Below, piece after piece: positions 8,651 through 16,884 of a stretch of DNA of 64,000 nucleotides. The DNA is taken from contig NZ_ATHL01000083.1 of the NCBI RefSeq assembly GCF_000445125.1, positions 1 through 64,000 of the forward strand, given 5' to 3'. Each line of letters opens with the position of its first letter. Position 1 is the stretch's first letter. The notes under the pieces are model-generated. The model searched no databases. It worked only from the letters and a program-made list of their open reading frames with translations, and had not been told where the DNA came from. Source of the stretch: Novosphingobium lindaniclasticum LE124. GTDB taxonomy: Bacteria > Pseudomonadota > Alphaproteobacteria > Sphingomonadales > Sphingomonadaceae. The position numbers were made by a program, and so were the translations under genes.

Positions 8651-8944
8651 TCAGTCGGTAATGCGGTCCTTCAGCATCTGACTGGCCCGGAAGGTCATGA
8701 CCCGGCGAGGCGTAATCGGCACCTCAACGCCGGTTTTCGGATTGCGCCCGATCCGCTCGCCCTTGTCGCGAAGCAGAAAAGTACCGAAACCCGAAATCTT
8801 GACATTCTCACCCTGAGACAGGGCATCAGACATATGCTGAAGTATAGTCTCGACCATCGCAAGCGACTCGGACCTTGAGAGTCCAAGCTTCCTGTGGATG
8901 GCTTCCGCGATTTCAGCCCGCGTCAATGTGTCCGTGGAGCGCAT
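8651..8944 (-). CDS. ihfA: Integration host factor subunit alpha
   Basis: A 97-residue DNA-bending protein of the HU/IHF family. Recognisable segments are [21 protein letters not shown], the dimer region [28 protein letters not shown], and the proline-containing DNA-intercalating arm [17 protein letters not shown] is an alpha/beta heterodimer that makes sharp bends in DNA for recombination, replication and sigma-54 promoters. The ATG at 8944 gives the standard length; upstream in-frame codons run into the fabH intergenic space. A 112-bp gap separates it from fabH, so it may also have its own promoter. Confidence 0.95.
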   Translation of the reverse strand: MRSTDTLTRAEIAEAIHRKLGLSRSESLAMVETILQHMSDALSQGENVKISGFGTFLLRDKGERIGRNPKTGVEVPITPRRVMTFRASQMLKDRITD

Positions 8945-9056
8945 AAGTCCCGCATCCCCTCCGTGCGACAACCCCCCGGACAATATTAGGAAAAAATGCG
9001 GGAAAAGCAATGCTCCCCGGCATCGGTTCATCCGATGTTCCGCATTGGAACAGGAA

Positions 9057-10025
9057 TCACATGCGAACGACGCTTGCGCCCCAGGTGAAGCCGCCGCCCA
9101 TGGCCTCCAGCACGACCAGATCGCCCTTTGTGATCCGCCCGTCACGCACGGCCTGATCCAATGCCAGAGGCACCGAAGCTGCGGACGTATTGGCGTGCTG
9201 GCCTACGGTCATGACGACTTTTTCGACCGGCAGATCGAGCTTGCGCGCTGTCGCATCGAGGATGCGGGCATTGGCCTGATGAGGCACGAGCCAGTCGATG
9301 TCGGCAGGAACATGTCCCGTCTCTTCAAGGACTTCCCTCAGAACCTCGGCCAGGTTCACGACGGCATGACGGAAGACCTCGCGGCCCTTCATGCGCAGCT
9401 TGCCGACGGTTCCCGTAGTCGAAGGACCGCCATCAACGTAGAGCAGTTCGTTGTGCGCGCCGTCGGCGTGAAGCCGCGTGGCGAGGATGCCGCGCGGACT
9501 GTCATCGTCCTGCTCCTGCGCCTCGAGAACGACGGCTCCGGCGCCATCGCCAAAAAGAACGCAAGTGGTGCGATCTTCCCAGTCGAGGATGCGGCTGAAG
9601 GTTTCCGAACCGATCACCACCGCGCGCTTGGCCATGCCGGAGCGCAGCATCGAATCGGCGACGCCGATGGCATAGAGGAAGCCGGAGCAGACTGCAGCCA
9701 CGTCGAAGGCGATGCAGCCTCGGCAGCCCAGGTTGTTCTGAACGATCGTGGCGGTCGCCGGGAAGGTCTGGTCGGGCGTGGCCGTGGCCAGCACGATCAG
9801 ATCGATCGACGAGGCATCGAAGCCAGCGGCGTCCAGGGCCTTGCGGGCGGCCTCGGTCGCCAGGCTGGACGTGGTCTCGTCCGCGTCGGCGATATGGCGA
9901 TTGGAAATGCCGGTGCGCTCGACGATCCATTCGTCGCTGGTATCGACCCGCTCCGCAAGTTCGGCATTGCTGACCGCACGGCGCGGAAGCGCCGAGCCAG
10001 TGCCGACGAGAACCGAACGAATCAT
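9057..10025 (-). CDS. fabH: 3-oxoacyl-[acyl-carrier-protein] synthase III
   Basis: A 322-residue FabH, which condenses acetyl-CoA (or another acyl-CoA) with malonyl-ACP to start type II fatty acid synthesis. The catalytic triad is visible: C113 in [13 protein letters not shown]249 in [11 protein letters not shown] and N279 in [12 protein letters not shown]. Length and spacing are those of E. coli FabH. Its ATG overlaps the plsX stop by one base (TGATG), so translation is coupled. PlsX and FabH are both membrane-lipid entry enzymes and their pairing is a widely conserved arrangement. Confidence 0.96.
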   Translation of the reverse strand: MIRSVLVGTGSALPRRAVSNAELAERVDTSDEWIVERTGISNRHIADADETTSSLATEAARKALDAAGFDASSIDLIVLATATPDQTFPATATIVQNNLGCRGCIAFDVAAVCSGFLYAIGVADSMLRSGMAKRAVVIGSETFSRILDWEDRTTCVLFGDGAGAVVLEAQEQDDDSPRGILATRLHADGAHNELLYVDGGPSTTGTVGKLRMKGREVFRHAVVNLAEVLREVLEETGHVPADIDWLVPHQANARILDATARKLDLPVEKVVMTVGQHANTSAASVPLALDQAVRDGRITKGDLVVLEAMGGGFTWGASVVRM

Positions 10026-11092
10026 CAGGCGCTCTCTTCTTGGACACGAGGCTTGCGCAAGGATGCTCCGCCCAGGCGGGCGAGGTCCGCGGAAATCCGC
10101 TCGGTCACGTTTTCTTCCAGGAGACGCGCCGTCACGGCCACGGCATTGGCGACGCCGGCGGCATTCGCACCGCCATGGCTTTTCACCACGATACCGTTGA
10201 GGCCCAGGAAAACCGCGCCGTTATGATTGTTGGGATCGAGATGGTGCTTGAGCAGCTCGGTCGCAGGCTTCGAGATCAGGAACCCGATCTTCGAACGCAG
10301 CGAACTGGTGAAGCCGCGGCGCAGCAGGTCGGCCACGAAGCGTGCCGTGCCTTCGACGGCCTTGAGCGCCACGTTTCCGGAAAAACCGTCGGTGACGACG
10401 ACGTCCATATCGCCGCTTCCGAGCTTGTCGGCCTCCGTGAACCCGTCGAAGGAGATCGACAGGTCGGCCGCCGAAGCCTTGAGCATCGCGGCTGCATCGC
10501 GCAGATCCTCGGTGCCCTTGGTTTCCTCCGTGCCTATATTGAGCAGACGCACGCGCGGCTGCTCGCGCCCGGTGGCGACGCGGGCATAGGCAGCACCCAT
10601 GATCGCGAACTGCACGAGATTGCGCGCATCGCATTCGGCATTGGCGCCAAGGTCGAGCATGACCAGGTCATGATCTTCCAGCGTCGGCAGCAGAGCGGCC
10701 AGCGCGGGACGATCGATGCCGGGCATCGTGCGCAGCGCGAGCTTGGAAATCGCCATCAGCGCGCCGGTGTTACCGGCACTGACGGCGGCTCCGGCGTCAC
10801 CCGCCTTCACCGCCTCGATAGCGCGTCCCATCGAGGTGCCCTTGGCCCGGCGCAAGGCCTGGCTGGGCTTTTCCTCGCCGCTGATGACGCCTTCGGTATG
10901 AAGGATCTCGGAACTTGCCCTGAGGTTCGGATGGTTTTCGAGCGCGGCCTTGATCCGCGGCTCGTCACCGACCAGCAGGAACTTGAAACGGTCATGTCGA
11001 CGGCGCGCGAGAGCAGCGCCTTCAATCATGACGCGCACGCCCTCGTCGCCGCCCATCGCATCGACAGCGATACGCGGCAGACTCATGGGCAA
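10025..11092 (-). CDS. plsX: Phosphate acyltransferase
   Basis: A 355-residue PlsX, a peripheral membrane enzyme that turns acyl-ACP and phosphate into acyl-phosphate for PlsY, the first step of phospholipid synthesis. Family landmarks are the N terminus [21 protein letters not shown], the [13 protein letters not shown] segment, [18 protein letters not shown] and [18 protein letters not shown]. Length is typical. It follows rpmF by 21 bases and overlaps fabH by one base, the classic rpmF-plsX-fabH cluster. Confidence 0.96.
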   Translation of the reverse strand: MPMSLPRIAVDAMGGDEGVRVMIEGAALARRRHDRFKFLLVGDEPRIKAALENHPNLRASSEILHTEGVISGEEKPSQALRRAKGTSMGRAIEAVKAGDAGAAVSAGNTGALMAISKLALRTMPGIDRPALAALLPTLEDHDLVMLDLGANAECDARNLVQFAIMGAAYARVATGREQPRVRLLNIGTEETKGTEDLRDAAAMLKASAADLSISFDGFTEADKLGSGDMDVVVTDGFSGNVALKAVEGTARFVADLLRRGFTSSLRSKIGFLISKPATELLKHHLDPNNHNGAVFLGLNGIVVKSHGGANAAGVANAVAVTARLLEENVTERISADLARLGGASLRKPRVQEESA

Positions 11093-11113
11093 CCTCCGAA
11101 AATCGTCTTGGTC

Positions 11114-11293
11114 TTAGACTTCGACCGCGACGATCTCACGACCGTTGTAGTGGCCGCAAGCGTTGCAGAGGTTGTGGGGGCGCTTCAGCTCGCCACAGTT
11201 GGGGCATTCGTGGAAAGCCTCGACCTTCAGCGCGTCGTGGCTACGACGCATGCCACGGCGGGAGGGGGTGGTCTTTCTTTTAGGGACAGCCAT
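11114..11293 (-). CDS. rpmF: 50S ribosomal protein L32
   Basis: A 59-residue protein beginning [20 protein letters not shown], the invariant L32 N terminus, with a C-terminal zinc-ribbon pattern (ECPNCGEL and NLCNACGHY) and ending GREIVAVEV. All four cysteines are present, so this is the zinc-binding (C+) form. It is the first gene of the rpmF-plsX-fabH-ihfA-merR string, linking ribosome production to lipid synthesis. The short length makes it easy to miss in open-frame lists. Confidence 0.95.
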   Translation of the reverse strand: MAVPKRKTTPSRRGMRRSHDALKVEAFHECPNCGELKRPHNLCNACGHYNGREIVAVEV

Positions 11294-11373
11294 TTCGGCA
11301 CCTGTTCCTGGAATTGAATGTCAAAAAGGCCGCCGGAAACCGTTTTCGCGGACCGGCGGCTTGCGAAGGCGCG

Positions 11374-11401
11374 CCTATAACCGATTTCGTACGAGTTGCA
11401 A
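11374..11401 (-). promoter_or_regulatory. Possible promoter of the rpmF-plsX-fabH operon
   Basis: Reading the minus strand, TTGCAA (11401-11396) and TATAGG (11379-11374) are separated by 16 bases, a fair sigma-70-type match. The expected start would give a leader of roughly 75 bases before rpmF. The gap 11294-11454 also has to hold the promoter of the divergent MAPEG gene. Judged by eye only. Confidence 0.4.
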
Positions 11402-11454
11402 CCCGTTCCTCCGCGCCGCATGACAGCGAAATTCACTCCGGGGGAAATCGATCC

Positions 11455-11847
11455 ATGATTCTTCAGACAACTTTATGCCTTGCGGCGGCAGCCGGCGTCA
11501 TCACCTTCTGGCATATAGCGCGGATCGGCCAATTGCGCATGCGCGAAAAAGTGCTGTTCGGGGATGGCGGATACGATCCCCTTGCCCGGCGCATGCGCGC
11601 GCAGCTGAACTTTGTGGAGAGCACGCCTTTCGTGCTGATCCTCACGGCGGCCATCGAAATGACCGGCACGGGCGGCACCTGGCTCGCGGTGGTGGGCGCG
11701 CTCTTCATGCTGGGCCGCGTCTCTCACGCGCTCGGCATGGATATCGACAAGCCAAACCCGCTGCGCATGCTGGGCGTGCTGGTGACCGTCCTCACCCTGA
11801 TCGGATTGTCGGCCATCGCCATCCTGATCGCGGTCGGCCGGTTCTGA
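11455..11847 (+). CDS. MAPEG-family membrane protein
   Basis: A 130-residue protein with four hydrophobic segments, matching the MAPEG (membrane-associated eicosanoid/glutathione metabolism) family. Visible landmarks are RMREKVLFGDGG near the first loop, RRMRAQLNFVESTPFVLIL and the ALFMLGRVSHALGM segment. Bacterial members are thought to be glutathione-dependent transferases or peroxidases, but their substrates are mostly unknown. ATG 11455 is preceded by GGGGGAA at a suitable distance, and longer in-frame starts lie in the rpmF promoter region. It stands alone, divergent from rpmF. Confidence 0.85.
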   Translation: MILQTTLCLAAAAGVITFWHIARIGQLRMREKVLFGDGGYDPLARRMRAQLNFVESTPFVLILTAAIEMTGTGGTWLAVVGALFMLGRVSHALGMDIDKPNPLRMLGVLVTVLTLIGLSAIAILIAVGRF

Positions 11848-11922
11848 CGCGGGAGGGAGGGGCCGCACCGCCCTTCCCGTCTGCGGCCTCAGCCATGCCG
11901 AGACGGGCGCTTAGACCGGCGC

Positions 11923-12618
11923 TTAGACCGGCAGCCCGCGTTTCAGCGCAGCATCACCGACATAAGGATTGCTGCGCCGCTCATCTCCGAAGGTGCTGAT
12001 CGGGCCGTGCCCCGGAACGAACGTCACATCGTCTCCCAGCGGCCAGAGCTTCCGGGTGATCGAATCGACGAGATCCTTCAGATCGCCCCGCGGGAAATCC
12101 CAGCGGCCGATGCCGCCCTGGAACAGCACATCGCCCACCATCGCGAACTTGCTGGGGGCATGATGAAACACAACGTGCCCTGGGGTGTGCCCAGGGCAGT
12201 GCACGACGTCGAGCTCCAGTTCCCCCACCGTGACCTTGTCACCGTCTTCCAGCCAGCGGTTCGGTTCGAAGGTCTGGGCTTCCATGTTCCAGCGCGGACC
12301 ATCGTCGTTGAGCTGGGCGATCCAGAACCGGTCCTCTTCCTGAGGACCCTCGATCGGCACGCCCATCTCCTTCGCGAAAATGCCCGCCATGCCGCAATGA
12401 TCGAGATGCCCGTGGGTGATGAGGATCTTCTCCAGCGTCACACCGGTCTTCTCCAGCGCCTGCCGCAGCTTCGCAAGGTCCCCGCCTGGATCGACGAAAG
12501 CGCCGCGCATGGTCTTGGTGCACCATATCAGTGAGCAATTCTGCTGGAGCGGCGTGACGGGAATGATCCCGACGCGCATCGGTTGTATCGGGGGCTGCTC
12601 TTCGTGGGTCTCGCTCAT
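11923..12618 (-). CDS. MBL-fold metallo-hydrolase, glyoxalase II-like
   Basis: A 231-residue metallo-beta-lactamase-fold hydrolase. The metal-binding HxHxDH motif is HGHLDH (69-74), with further ligands expected in HCPGHTPGH and VPGHGP, and the aspartate in VGDVLF. The overall shape (IIPVTPLQQNCSLIWCTKT, FVDPGGD) is that of YcbL/type II glyoxalase-like enzymes, which hydrolyse thioesters such as S-lactoylglutathione; the exact substrate is inferred. ATG 12618 begins MSETHEEQPPIQPMRVGIIPV. Longer in-frame starts run into the S24 repressor gene and are rejected. Confidence 0.88.
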   Translation of the reverse strand: MSETHEEQPPIQPMRVGIIPVTPLQQNCSLIWCTKTMRGAFVDPGGDLAKLRQALEKTGVTLEKILITHGHLDHCGMAGIFAKEMGVPIEGPQEEDRFWIAQLNDDGPRWNMEAQTFEPNRWLEDGDKVTVGELELDVVHCPGHTPGHVVFHHAPSKFAMVGDVLFQGGIGRWDFPRGDLKDLVDSITRKLWPLGDDVTFVPGHGPISTFGDERRSNPYVGDAALKRGLPV

Positions 12619-12659
12619 GGCAGAGGAAATGGCTGCAAGCCTGCGCAAATGCAACCGGA

Positions 12660-13310
12660 TCAGATGCGCCCCCCTTTCCAGACGACTCGGCCGATCACCT
12701 CGATCTCGTCCAAGCCGCATTCGATGGGCCGGTAGACGGGGTTGTCGCTCAGAAGCGCAATGCGGCCGGCGCGGCCAGCCTCCAGCCGCTTGACCAGCAC
12801 CGTATTGTCCAGACGGACGACGTGGATCCCGTCTCGCAGCGGCCGCCAGTCTCGGTCGACGAGAATCTCGTCACCGTCGCGCAAGACCGGCTCCATCGAA
12901 TCTCCGCTGACAACGATCGCGGAAAGCATTTCCGGCCGCAGCCCCATCGAACGTAGCCAGCGCGGTGAAAAGCGAATTGTTCCGAATACGTCCTCGCCAT
13001 CGGGCAAGGCCCCTGGCCCTGCAGAGGCGCCGATCGCAAGACGGGGAACATCGACCCAGTCGGCATCGTAGGAATTTCTATCCGCAGCGTAGGAATTTTC
13101 CTTCACAGCGCCAAATTCTGATTCGCTCACACCGAAGAACCGCGCGAGCCTGCCTCGATCAGTTTCCTCAAGCTTGCGAGGGCTACCTTTCCGAATGAAT
13201 TGTTGGAGATATGACGGATTCTTCCCAATCATTCGAGATAGTGACGAGAGGCTGGCACCGCGCTCTTCGGCCAATTCCAACAAGCGATGGCGGACTTGGG
13301 CGTTTTCCAT
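12660..13310 (-). CDS. XRE-S24 transcriptional repressor (LexA/CI-like)
   Basis: A 216-residue repressor with an N-terminal helix-turn-helix (about 5-60, LSRMIGKNPSYLQQFIRKG), a linker (about 70-85) and a C-terminal S24 peptidase domain. The catalytic dyad is S138 in VVSGDSMEP and K174 in TVLVKRLEAG, 36 apart as in LexA. An Ala-Gly pair in GASAGPG (97-98) sits where a LexA/CI autocleavage site would be, so inactivation by RecA-ssDNA is possible but unproven. The linker carries a repeated NSYxAD peptide encoded by operator-like DNA boxes. The gene is divergent from two small genes, with overlapping palindromes between them. It is neither LexA (HTH differs) nor inside a visible prophage. Confidence 0.88.
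   Translation of the reverse strand: MENAQVRHRLLELAEERGASLSSLSRMIGKNPSYLQQFIRKGSPRKLEETDRGRLARFFGVSESEFGAVKENSYAADRNSYDADWVDVPRLAIGASAGPGALPDGEDVFGTIRFSPRWLRSMGLRPEMLSAIVVSGDSMEPVLRDGDEILVDRDWRPLRDGIHVVRLDNTVLVKRLEAGRAGRIALLSDNPVYRPIECGLDEIEVIGRVVWKGGRI
13067..13103. promoter_or_regulatory. Operator-like boxes inside the S24 repressor gene
   Basis: CGTAGGAATTTTCCTT (13088-13103) matches the upstream palindrome CGTAGGAAATTTCCTA (13325-13340) at 14 of 16 positions. A second box, CGTAGGAATTTCTA (13067-13080), starts 21 bp before it, two helical turns. Both lie in the codons for the interdomain linker (NSYAADRNSYDAD). They could be extra binding sites for looping or for a transcription roadblock, or they could have arisen by a local duplication. 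Function is inferred. Confidence 0.5.
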
Positions 13311-13317
13311 AATGTAA

Positions 13318-13340
13318 TCCTACGCGTAGGAAATTTCCTA
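13318..13340. promoter_or_regulatory. Overlapping palindromic operators between repressor and divergent small genes
   Basis: Two perfect 14-bp palindromes overlap here: TCCTACGCGTAGGA (13318-13331) and TAGGAAATTTCCTA (13327-13340). They begin 7 bp from the repressor start codon and their right end touches the -35 box of the rightward promoter. This is the normal layout for a CI-like repressor that controls itself and a divergent gene. Confidence 0.6.
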
Positions 13341-13367
13341 GACAAGCCCCTACTTCGAGAACATAAT
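13339..13367 (+). promoter_or_regulatory. Promoter of the small-gene pair
   Basis: TAGACA (13339-13344) and CATAAT (13362-13367) are separated by exactly 17 bases, each one mismatch from the sigma-70 consensus. The -35 box shares its first two bases with the palindrome 13327-13340, so repressor bound there should block RNA polymerase. The start codon of the first small gene is 40 bases downstream. Confidence 0.5.
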
Positions 13368-13406
13368 AGGAACACTTAATGCGAGTCATTCCCCGGAGCC
13401 CCGCCC

Positions 13407-13595
13407 ATGCTTCTGAGCCAGATCGAGCGCTTCCTGCGCCTGACGCGCATATCCTGGACCAAGTTCGGGCGCCTGGCCGCGCACGATCCCCGGTTCGTGG
13501 CCGATCTGCGCAACGGGCGCCGGCCCAGGGACGGCACGGCCGCTCGCATTCGGATGTTCATGACGACTTATCTGGAGAGCCCACATGCACGTTAA
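13407..13595 (+). CDS. Small probable HTH protein facing the S24 repressor
   Basis: A 62-residue basic protein. TKFGRLAAHDPRFVADLRNGRRPRDGTAARIRMFM looks like a minimal Cro/CI-type helix-turn-helix (the pattern FGRxAxxDPxFVxDLRxGR). I recognise it as a recurring small protein of sphingomonads but know no function for it. GGAG precedes ATG 13407 by a suitable distance. The next gene starts 11 bases before this one ends, so the two form an operon. Opposite the gene lies the S24 repressor, whose operator overlaps its promoter. Confidence 0.72.
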   Translation: MLLSQIERFLRLTRISWTKFGRLAAHDPRFVADLRNGRRPRDGTAARIRMFMTTYLESPHAR

Positions 13596-13980
13596 TCCTG
13601 CCCATGACCGCTCGATGCTTCAGTCGGCTCGGGAAGCCGTGGGCGCGTCCGCGCCACGCGCTTTCTCACGCGGCCCCTGGTTGCCCCTGCTGGCCGAGCT
13701 TCTGAAGCTAGCCGGATCACGAGTCGAATTCCTGCGCCATGCGGAGCGCCCCTGGAGCAGTGCCATGTTTTGCGGATCCCGCCATACCGTGGCGCTCGCC
13801 TTCAACGACCGCCAAGCCATCGCCGACGGCGAACGCCTGATCGAGGCCCTGCCCGAACACGAGTTCGCCATCCCCGGCCAGCTCGTGGCGGACGCGGCCA
13901 TATCCGCAGCCGATCACCGGGCAGGCCCGCTCCCCTCTCTCACGCTGGAAATCGAGCTGCTCCTCCTAGAAGAGTGCTGA
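13585..13980 (+). CDS. Conserved hypothetical protein, partner of the small HTH gene
   Basis: A 131-residue protein of unknown function. It has no signal peptide or transmembrane span. The centre (MFCGSRHTVALAFNDRQAIADGERLIEALPEHEFAIPGQLVADAAI) looks like a compact alpha/beta fold and the C terminus is Leu/Glu-rich (LEIELLLLEEC). Its ATG lies inside the preceding gene, indicating translational coupling, and a strong terminator follows. Co-regulation with the S24 repressor is inferred from the shared operator region. A toxin-antitoxin or SOS-linked role is possible, but no motif supports either. Confidence 0.7.
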   Translation: MHVNPAHDRSMLQSAREAVGASAPRAFSRGPWLPLLAELLKLAGSRVEFLRHAERPWSSAMFCGSRHTVALAFNDRQAIADGERLIEALPEHEFAIPGQLVADAAISAADHRAGPLPSLTLEIELLLLEEC

Positions 13981-14009
13981 CCAGCGGCGCCTCCGGCCAT
14001 GAAAGACAA

Positions 14010-14037
14010 AAGGCAGGGTGAAAGCCCTGCCTTTTTT
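14010..14037. terminator. Bidirectional rho-independent terminator
   Basis: AAGGCAGGG (14010-14018) pairs with CCCTGCCTT (14025-14033), with a six-base loop and a T run to 14037. It ends the small-gene operon on the plus strand. The complementary A run before the left arm (ACAAAA) gives T-rich DNA on the minus strand, so it may also end the acetolactate synthase transcript, whose stop codon is only 8 bases away. Confidence 0.88.
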
Positions 14038-14044
14038 CAGGCCG

Positions 14045-15730
14045 TCAAAGTGCCCGCGAAAGTTCCTTGATCTCCATATTGAGGATGCGGTCGTTCTCGG
14101 AATAATCCACCGGGCAGTCGATCACATGCACGCCGGGGGTGTCGCGGCAGTGGGCGAGCAGCTTTTCCAGATGCGCGGCGCTCTCCACCCGGTAGCCATT
14201 CGCGCCGTAGCTTTCGGCATATTTGACGAAGTCGGGGTTGCCGTACGTCAGCCCGAAGTCCGCGAAGCCCATGTTGGCCTGCTTCCATCGGATCATGCCG
14301 TAGGCATTGTCATTGAGGATCAGCACGGTGAGATTCAGCCCCAGACGCACGGCCGTCTCCATCTCCTGGCTGTTCATCATGAAGCCGCCATCGCCGCAGA
14401 CGGCGAAGATCTTGCGATCGGGATAGACCATCGCGCTCGCCATGGCCGAGGGCAGGCCCGCTCCCATCGAGGCGAGAGCATTGTCGAGCAGCACCGTGTT
14501 GGGCCTATGTGCACAGTATCCCCGTGCAAACCACAGCTTGTAGACGCCGTTGTCGAGGCAGACGATCGCATCGCTGGGCAGAGCATCGCGCACCTGCTGC
14601 ACCAGATGCGGCGGGAAGATCGGAAACCGCTCGTCTGCGGCCAGCTTCTCGGTGTGATCCAGCTCCGCCTGGCGGTAACCGAGCATGGCGTCGAAGTTCC
14701 ACTTGGCCGAGGGCGCGATCGCCTCCTTGATCTGCCACATGGCATTGGCGATATCGCCGATAACTTCGATATGCGGGAAGTAGACCGGGTCGACCTCCGC
14801 GGTCTTGGTAGAGACGTGAATCACCACGCGCCGGTTCGCATCCGCGTCCCGGGTGCCATCGTTGTGCATGAAGAACGGCGGCTTCTCGATGACGTCGTGA
14901 CCGATGTTGACGATGCAATCGGCATCCTCGATCGCGCGGTGGACGAAATCGCCGGAAGAGAGCGCCGCACAGCCCAAAAAGCGGGGATGACGCTCGTCGA
15001 TCACCCCCTTTCCAAGCTGAGTCGTCAGGAAGGGAATTCCCGTCTTTTCAACGAATTCCCCCAGCATCTTGCTGGTCATCTTGCGATTGGCGCCAGCGCC
15101 TATCACGAGGACCGGCCGCCGCGCCTGCTCCAGCGCCGCGACGGCCTGGGCGATCGATTTCACGTCAGCCGTGGGCCGGCGCACGGTCGAGCGCGGCACC
15201 GGGCGCGAATCGGTGTATTCGTCCGCGATGTCCTCAGGCAGTTCTACGTGAGCAGCACCGGGCTTTTCCTCCTCGGCGATACGAAAGGCCTCGCGCACGC
15301 GGCTCGGTATATTGTCCGAGCTTGCCATCTGGTGCGCGTATTTGGTGATCGGCTGCATCATCGAGACGACGTCGAGAATCTGGAAGCGACCCTGCTTCGA
15401 TTTCTTGATCGGCTTCTGCCCGGTGATCATCAGCATCGGCATGCCGCCAAGCGTCGCATAGGCAGCCGCCGTCACGAAGTTCGTGGCGCCTGGCCCCAGA
15501 GTGGAGAGGCAAACCCCCGTCTTCCCGGTGTGACGCCCGTAAGTGGCCGCCATGAAGCCGGCGCCCTGCTCATGGCGCGTCAGGATCAGCTTGATCTGCC
15601 TGGAACGGGAAAGCGAATCGAGGAAATCGAGGTTCTCTTCCCCCGGAACGCCGAAGATATATTCTACCCCTTCCGCTTCCAGGCATTCGATGAATAGATC
15701 CGATGCCTTGCGCTTGTCGCTCTCTGCCAT
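14045..15730 (-). CDS. alsS: Acetolactate synthase, AlsS-type (ThDP enzyme)
   Basis: A 561-residue thiamine-diphosphate enzyme. The ThDP-activating glutamate is E54 in TRHEQGAGFMA, and the ThDP/Mg motif is GDGGFMMN followed ~27 residues later by NDNAYGMI. Sequence style (KASDLFIECLEAEGVEYIFGVPGEENLDFLDSL, QKPIKKSKQGRFQILDVVSMMQPITKYA) is that of the catabolic, FAD-independent AlsS group, which makes 2-acetolactate from two pyruvates. No acetolactate decarboxylase or regulatory ilvN subunit is next to it, so the pathway it serves is open. A related decarboxylase function is possible. ATG 15730 was preferred to GTG 15736 because GAGGGA lies 8 bases upstream of it. Confidence 0.82.
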   Translation of the reverse strand: MAESDKRKASDLFIECLEAEGVEYIFGVPGEENLDFLDSLSRSRQIKLILTRHEQGAGFMAATYGRHTGKTGVCLSTLGPGATNFVTAAAYATLGGMPMLMITGQKPIKKSKQGRFQILDVVSMMQPITKYAHQMASSDNIPSRVREAFRIAEEEKPGAAHVELPEDIADEYTDSRPVPRSTVRRPTADVKSIAQAVAALEQARRPVLVIGAGANRKMTSKMLGEFVEKTGIPFLTTQLGKGVIDERHPRFLGCAALSSGDFVHRAIEDADCIVNIGHDVIEKPPFFMHNDGTRDADANRRVVIHVSTKTAEVDPVYFPHIEVIGDIANAMWQIKEAIAPSAKWNFDAMLGYRQAELDHTEKLAADERFPIFPPHLVQQVRDALPSDAIVCLDNGVYKLWFARGYCAHRPNTVLLDNALASMGAGLPSAMASAMVYPDRKIFAVCGDGGFMMNSQEMETAVRLGLNLTVLILNDNAYGMIRWKQANMGFADFGLTYGNPDFVKYAESYGANGYRVESAAHLEKLLAHCRDTPGVHVIDCPVDYSENDRILNMEIKELSRAL

Positions 15731-15825
15731 GTGCACTTTCCCTCAACCTCGGCCCATTTCGCCTCTGTGTGCCGGCAAGGTGGCGGAGAATTCAAGCGGG
15801 CGCACCTGATCAAATCAGCGGCTGC

Positions 15826-16764
15826 CTAGTAGCCCTGCGAGAGATCGACGCGGTGCTCCAGCGGTTCTCCGCTCATGAAATGCTTCAGATTGGCGAGAAA
15901 CCGTGCCGATCCGCGCTCGAACAGGGTGTCCTGCGCGCGGCCGGCGAGGTGCATCGACACATGGATATTTTCGCGCGACCACAGCGGATGTTCGGCAGGA
16001 AGCGGCTCGGGTTCCGTCACGTCGAGGAAGGCGCCGCCGAGATGCCCCGAATCGATTGCGGCCAGCAAGGCATCCTGCTGGATTACGCTGCCCCGCGCGA
16101 AGTTGAGGAATACCGCGCCGGGCTTCATTGCCGCGAACTCCGCTTCGCCGAACATCCGCTGCGTCTCGGGGGTGGAAGGCACGATCGCGATCACCCAGTC
16201 GAAACGGCCGAGTTCGCCGCGCCACTCCTCCGATCCCAGGTCGTCTGGTCCCGGACGGCGCCGCACGCCGGTTACGTCCGCCCCGAATACGCGCAGGATC
16301 TCCGCGATCCGTCCGCCGATCTCCCCGGCACCGACCACCAGCACTTTCGAACCCAGCAGTTCGCGCTTGCCGGGAGGCTGCGCAAGCCAGGCGTGCCGGT
16401 CCTGCGCCCGCACGACCTGACGCCAGCCTTTCGCCACCGTCAGCATCCCCATGACGGCATATTCGGCCACCGATTGCGCGTGAATGCCCGAGCCATTGGT
16501 CAGTTGAACATCCCGCTCCGCGATCAGCTGCAGAGGGAGCCAGTCCACACCCGAGGAAAGCGCCGTATACCAGACCAGCTTACCTGCCGCCGCGATGAAT
16601 TGCGCCGCCAGGACCGGCGTCACCGGGTCCAGCCACGCGATCTCGGCCTGGGGCGCCAGTTTGAGGAGATGTTCGTCGTTCTCATACCAGAGCGGTTCGA
16701 CACCTTCAGGCAAGCGTCCTTCCAGCAGGTCACGCGACTTGGCGTTGATCACGGCGACAGTCAT
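15826..16764 (-). CDS. D-2-hydroxyacid dehydrogenase family protein
   Basis: A 312-residue NAD(P)-dependent 2-hydroxyacid dehydrogenase. The dinucleotide motif GxGxxG is VGAGEIG (144-150), and the catalytic set is R224 in NFARGSVI, E251 in DVTEPEPLP and H272 in HVSMHLAG. It belongs to the glyoxylate/hydroxypyruvate reductase-like branch in which TPH is replaced. Such enzymes interconvert 2-keto and D-2-hydroxy acids; the substrate cannot be read from sequence. It lies 95 bases upstream of alsS on the same strand, and co-transcription is possible but not certain. Confidence 0.85.
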   Translation of the reverse strand: MTVAVINAKSRDLLEGRLPEGVEPLWYENDEHLLKLAPQAEIAWLDPVTPVLAAQFIAAAGKLVWYTALSSGVDWLPLQLIAERDVQLTNGSGIHAQSVAEYAVMGMLTVAKGWRQVVRAQDRHAWLAQPPGKRELLGSKVLVVGAGEIGGRIAEILRVFGADVTGVRRRPGPDDLGSEEWRGELGRFDWVIAIVPSTPETQRMFGEAEFAAMKPGAVFLNFARGSVIQQDALLAAIDSGHLGGAFLDVTEPEPLPAEHPLWSRENIHVSMHLAGRAQDTLFERGSARFLANLKHFMSGEPLEHRVDLSQGY

Positions 16765-16884
16765 GGCGAACTCCGATAGCCGTCCCGTTCCAGGACTTTA
16801 GCCTGTGATCGAGACGGCCACACGAATTGGCAAGGACTGGCGCGCTGCGGTTACTGCAAGTGCCATCCCGCCGCGCTCAAGCGT

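Noticed and set aside
13407..13980. Toxin-antitoxin pair
   Set aside because: Two small overlapping genes fit the shape, but neither protein has a known toxin or antitoxin fold, and control comes from a separate S24 repressor.
16765..16884. Possible small RNA or tRNA in the gap after cysS
   Set aside because: No cloverleaf, no terminator hairpin with a T run and no promoter could be seen.
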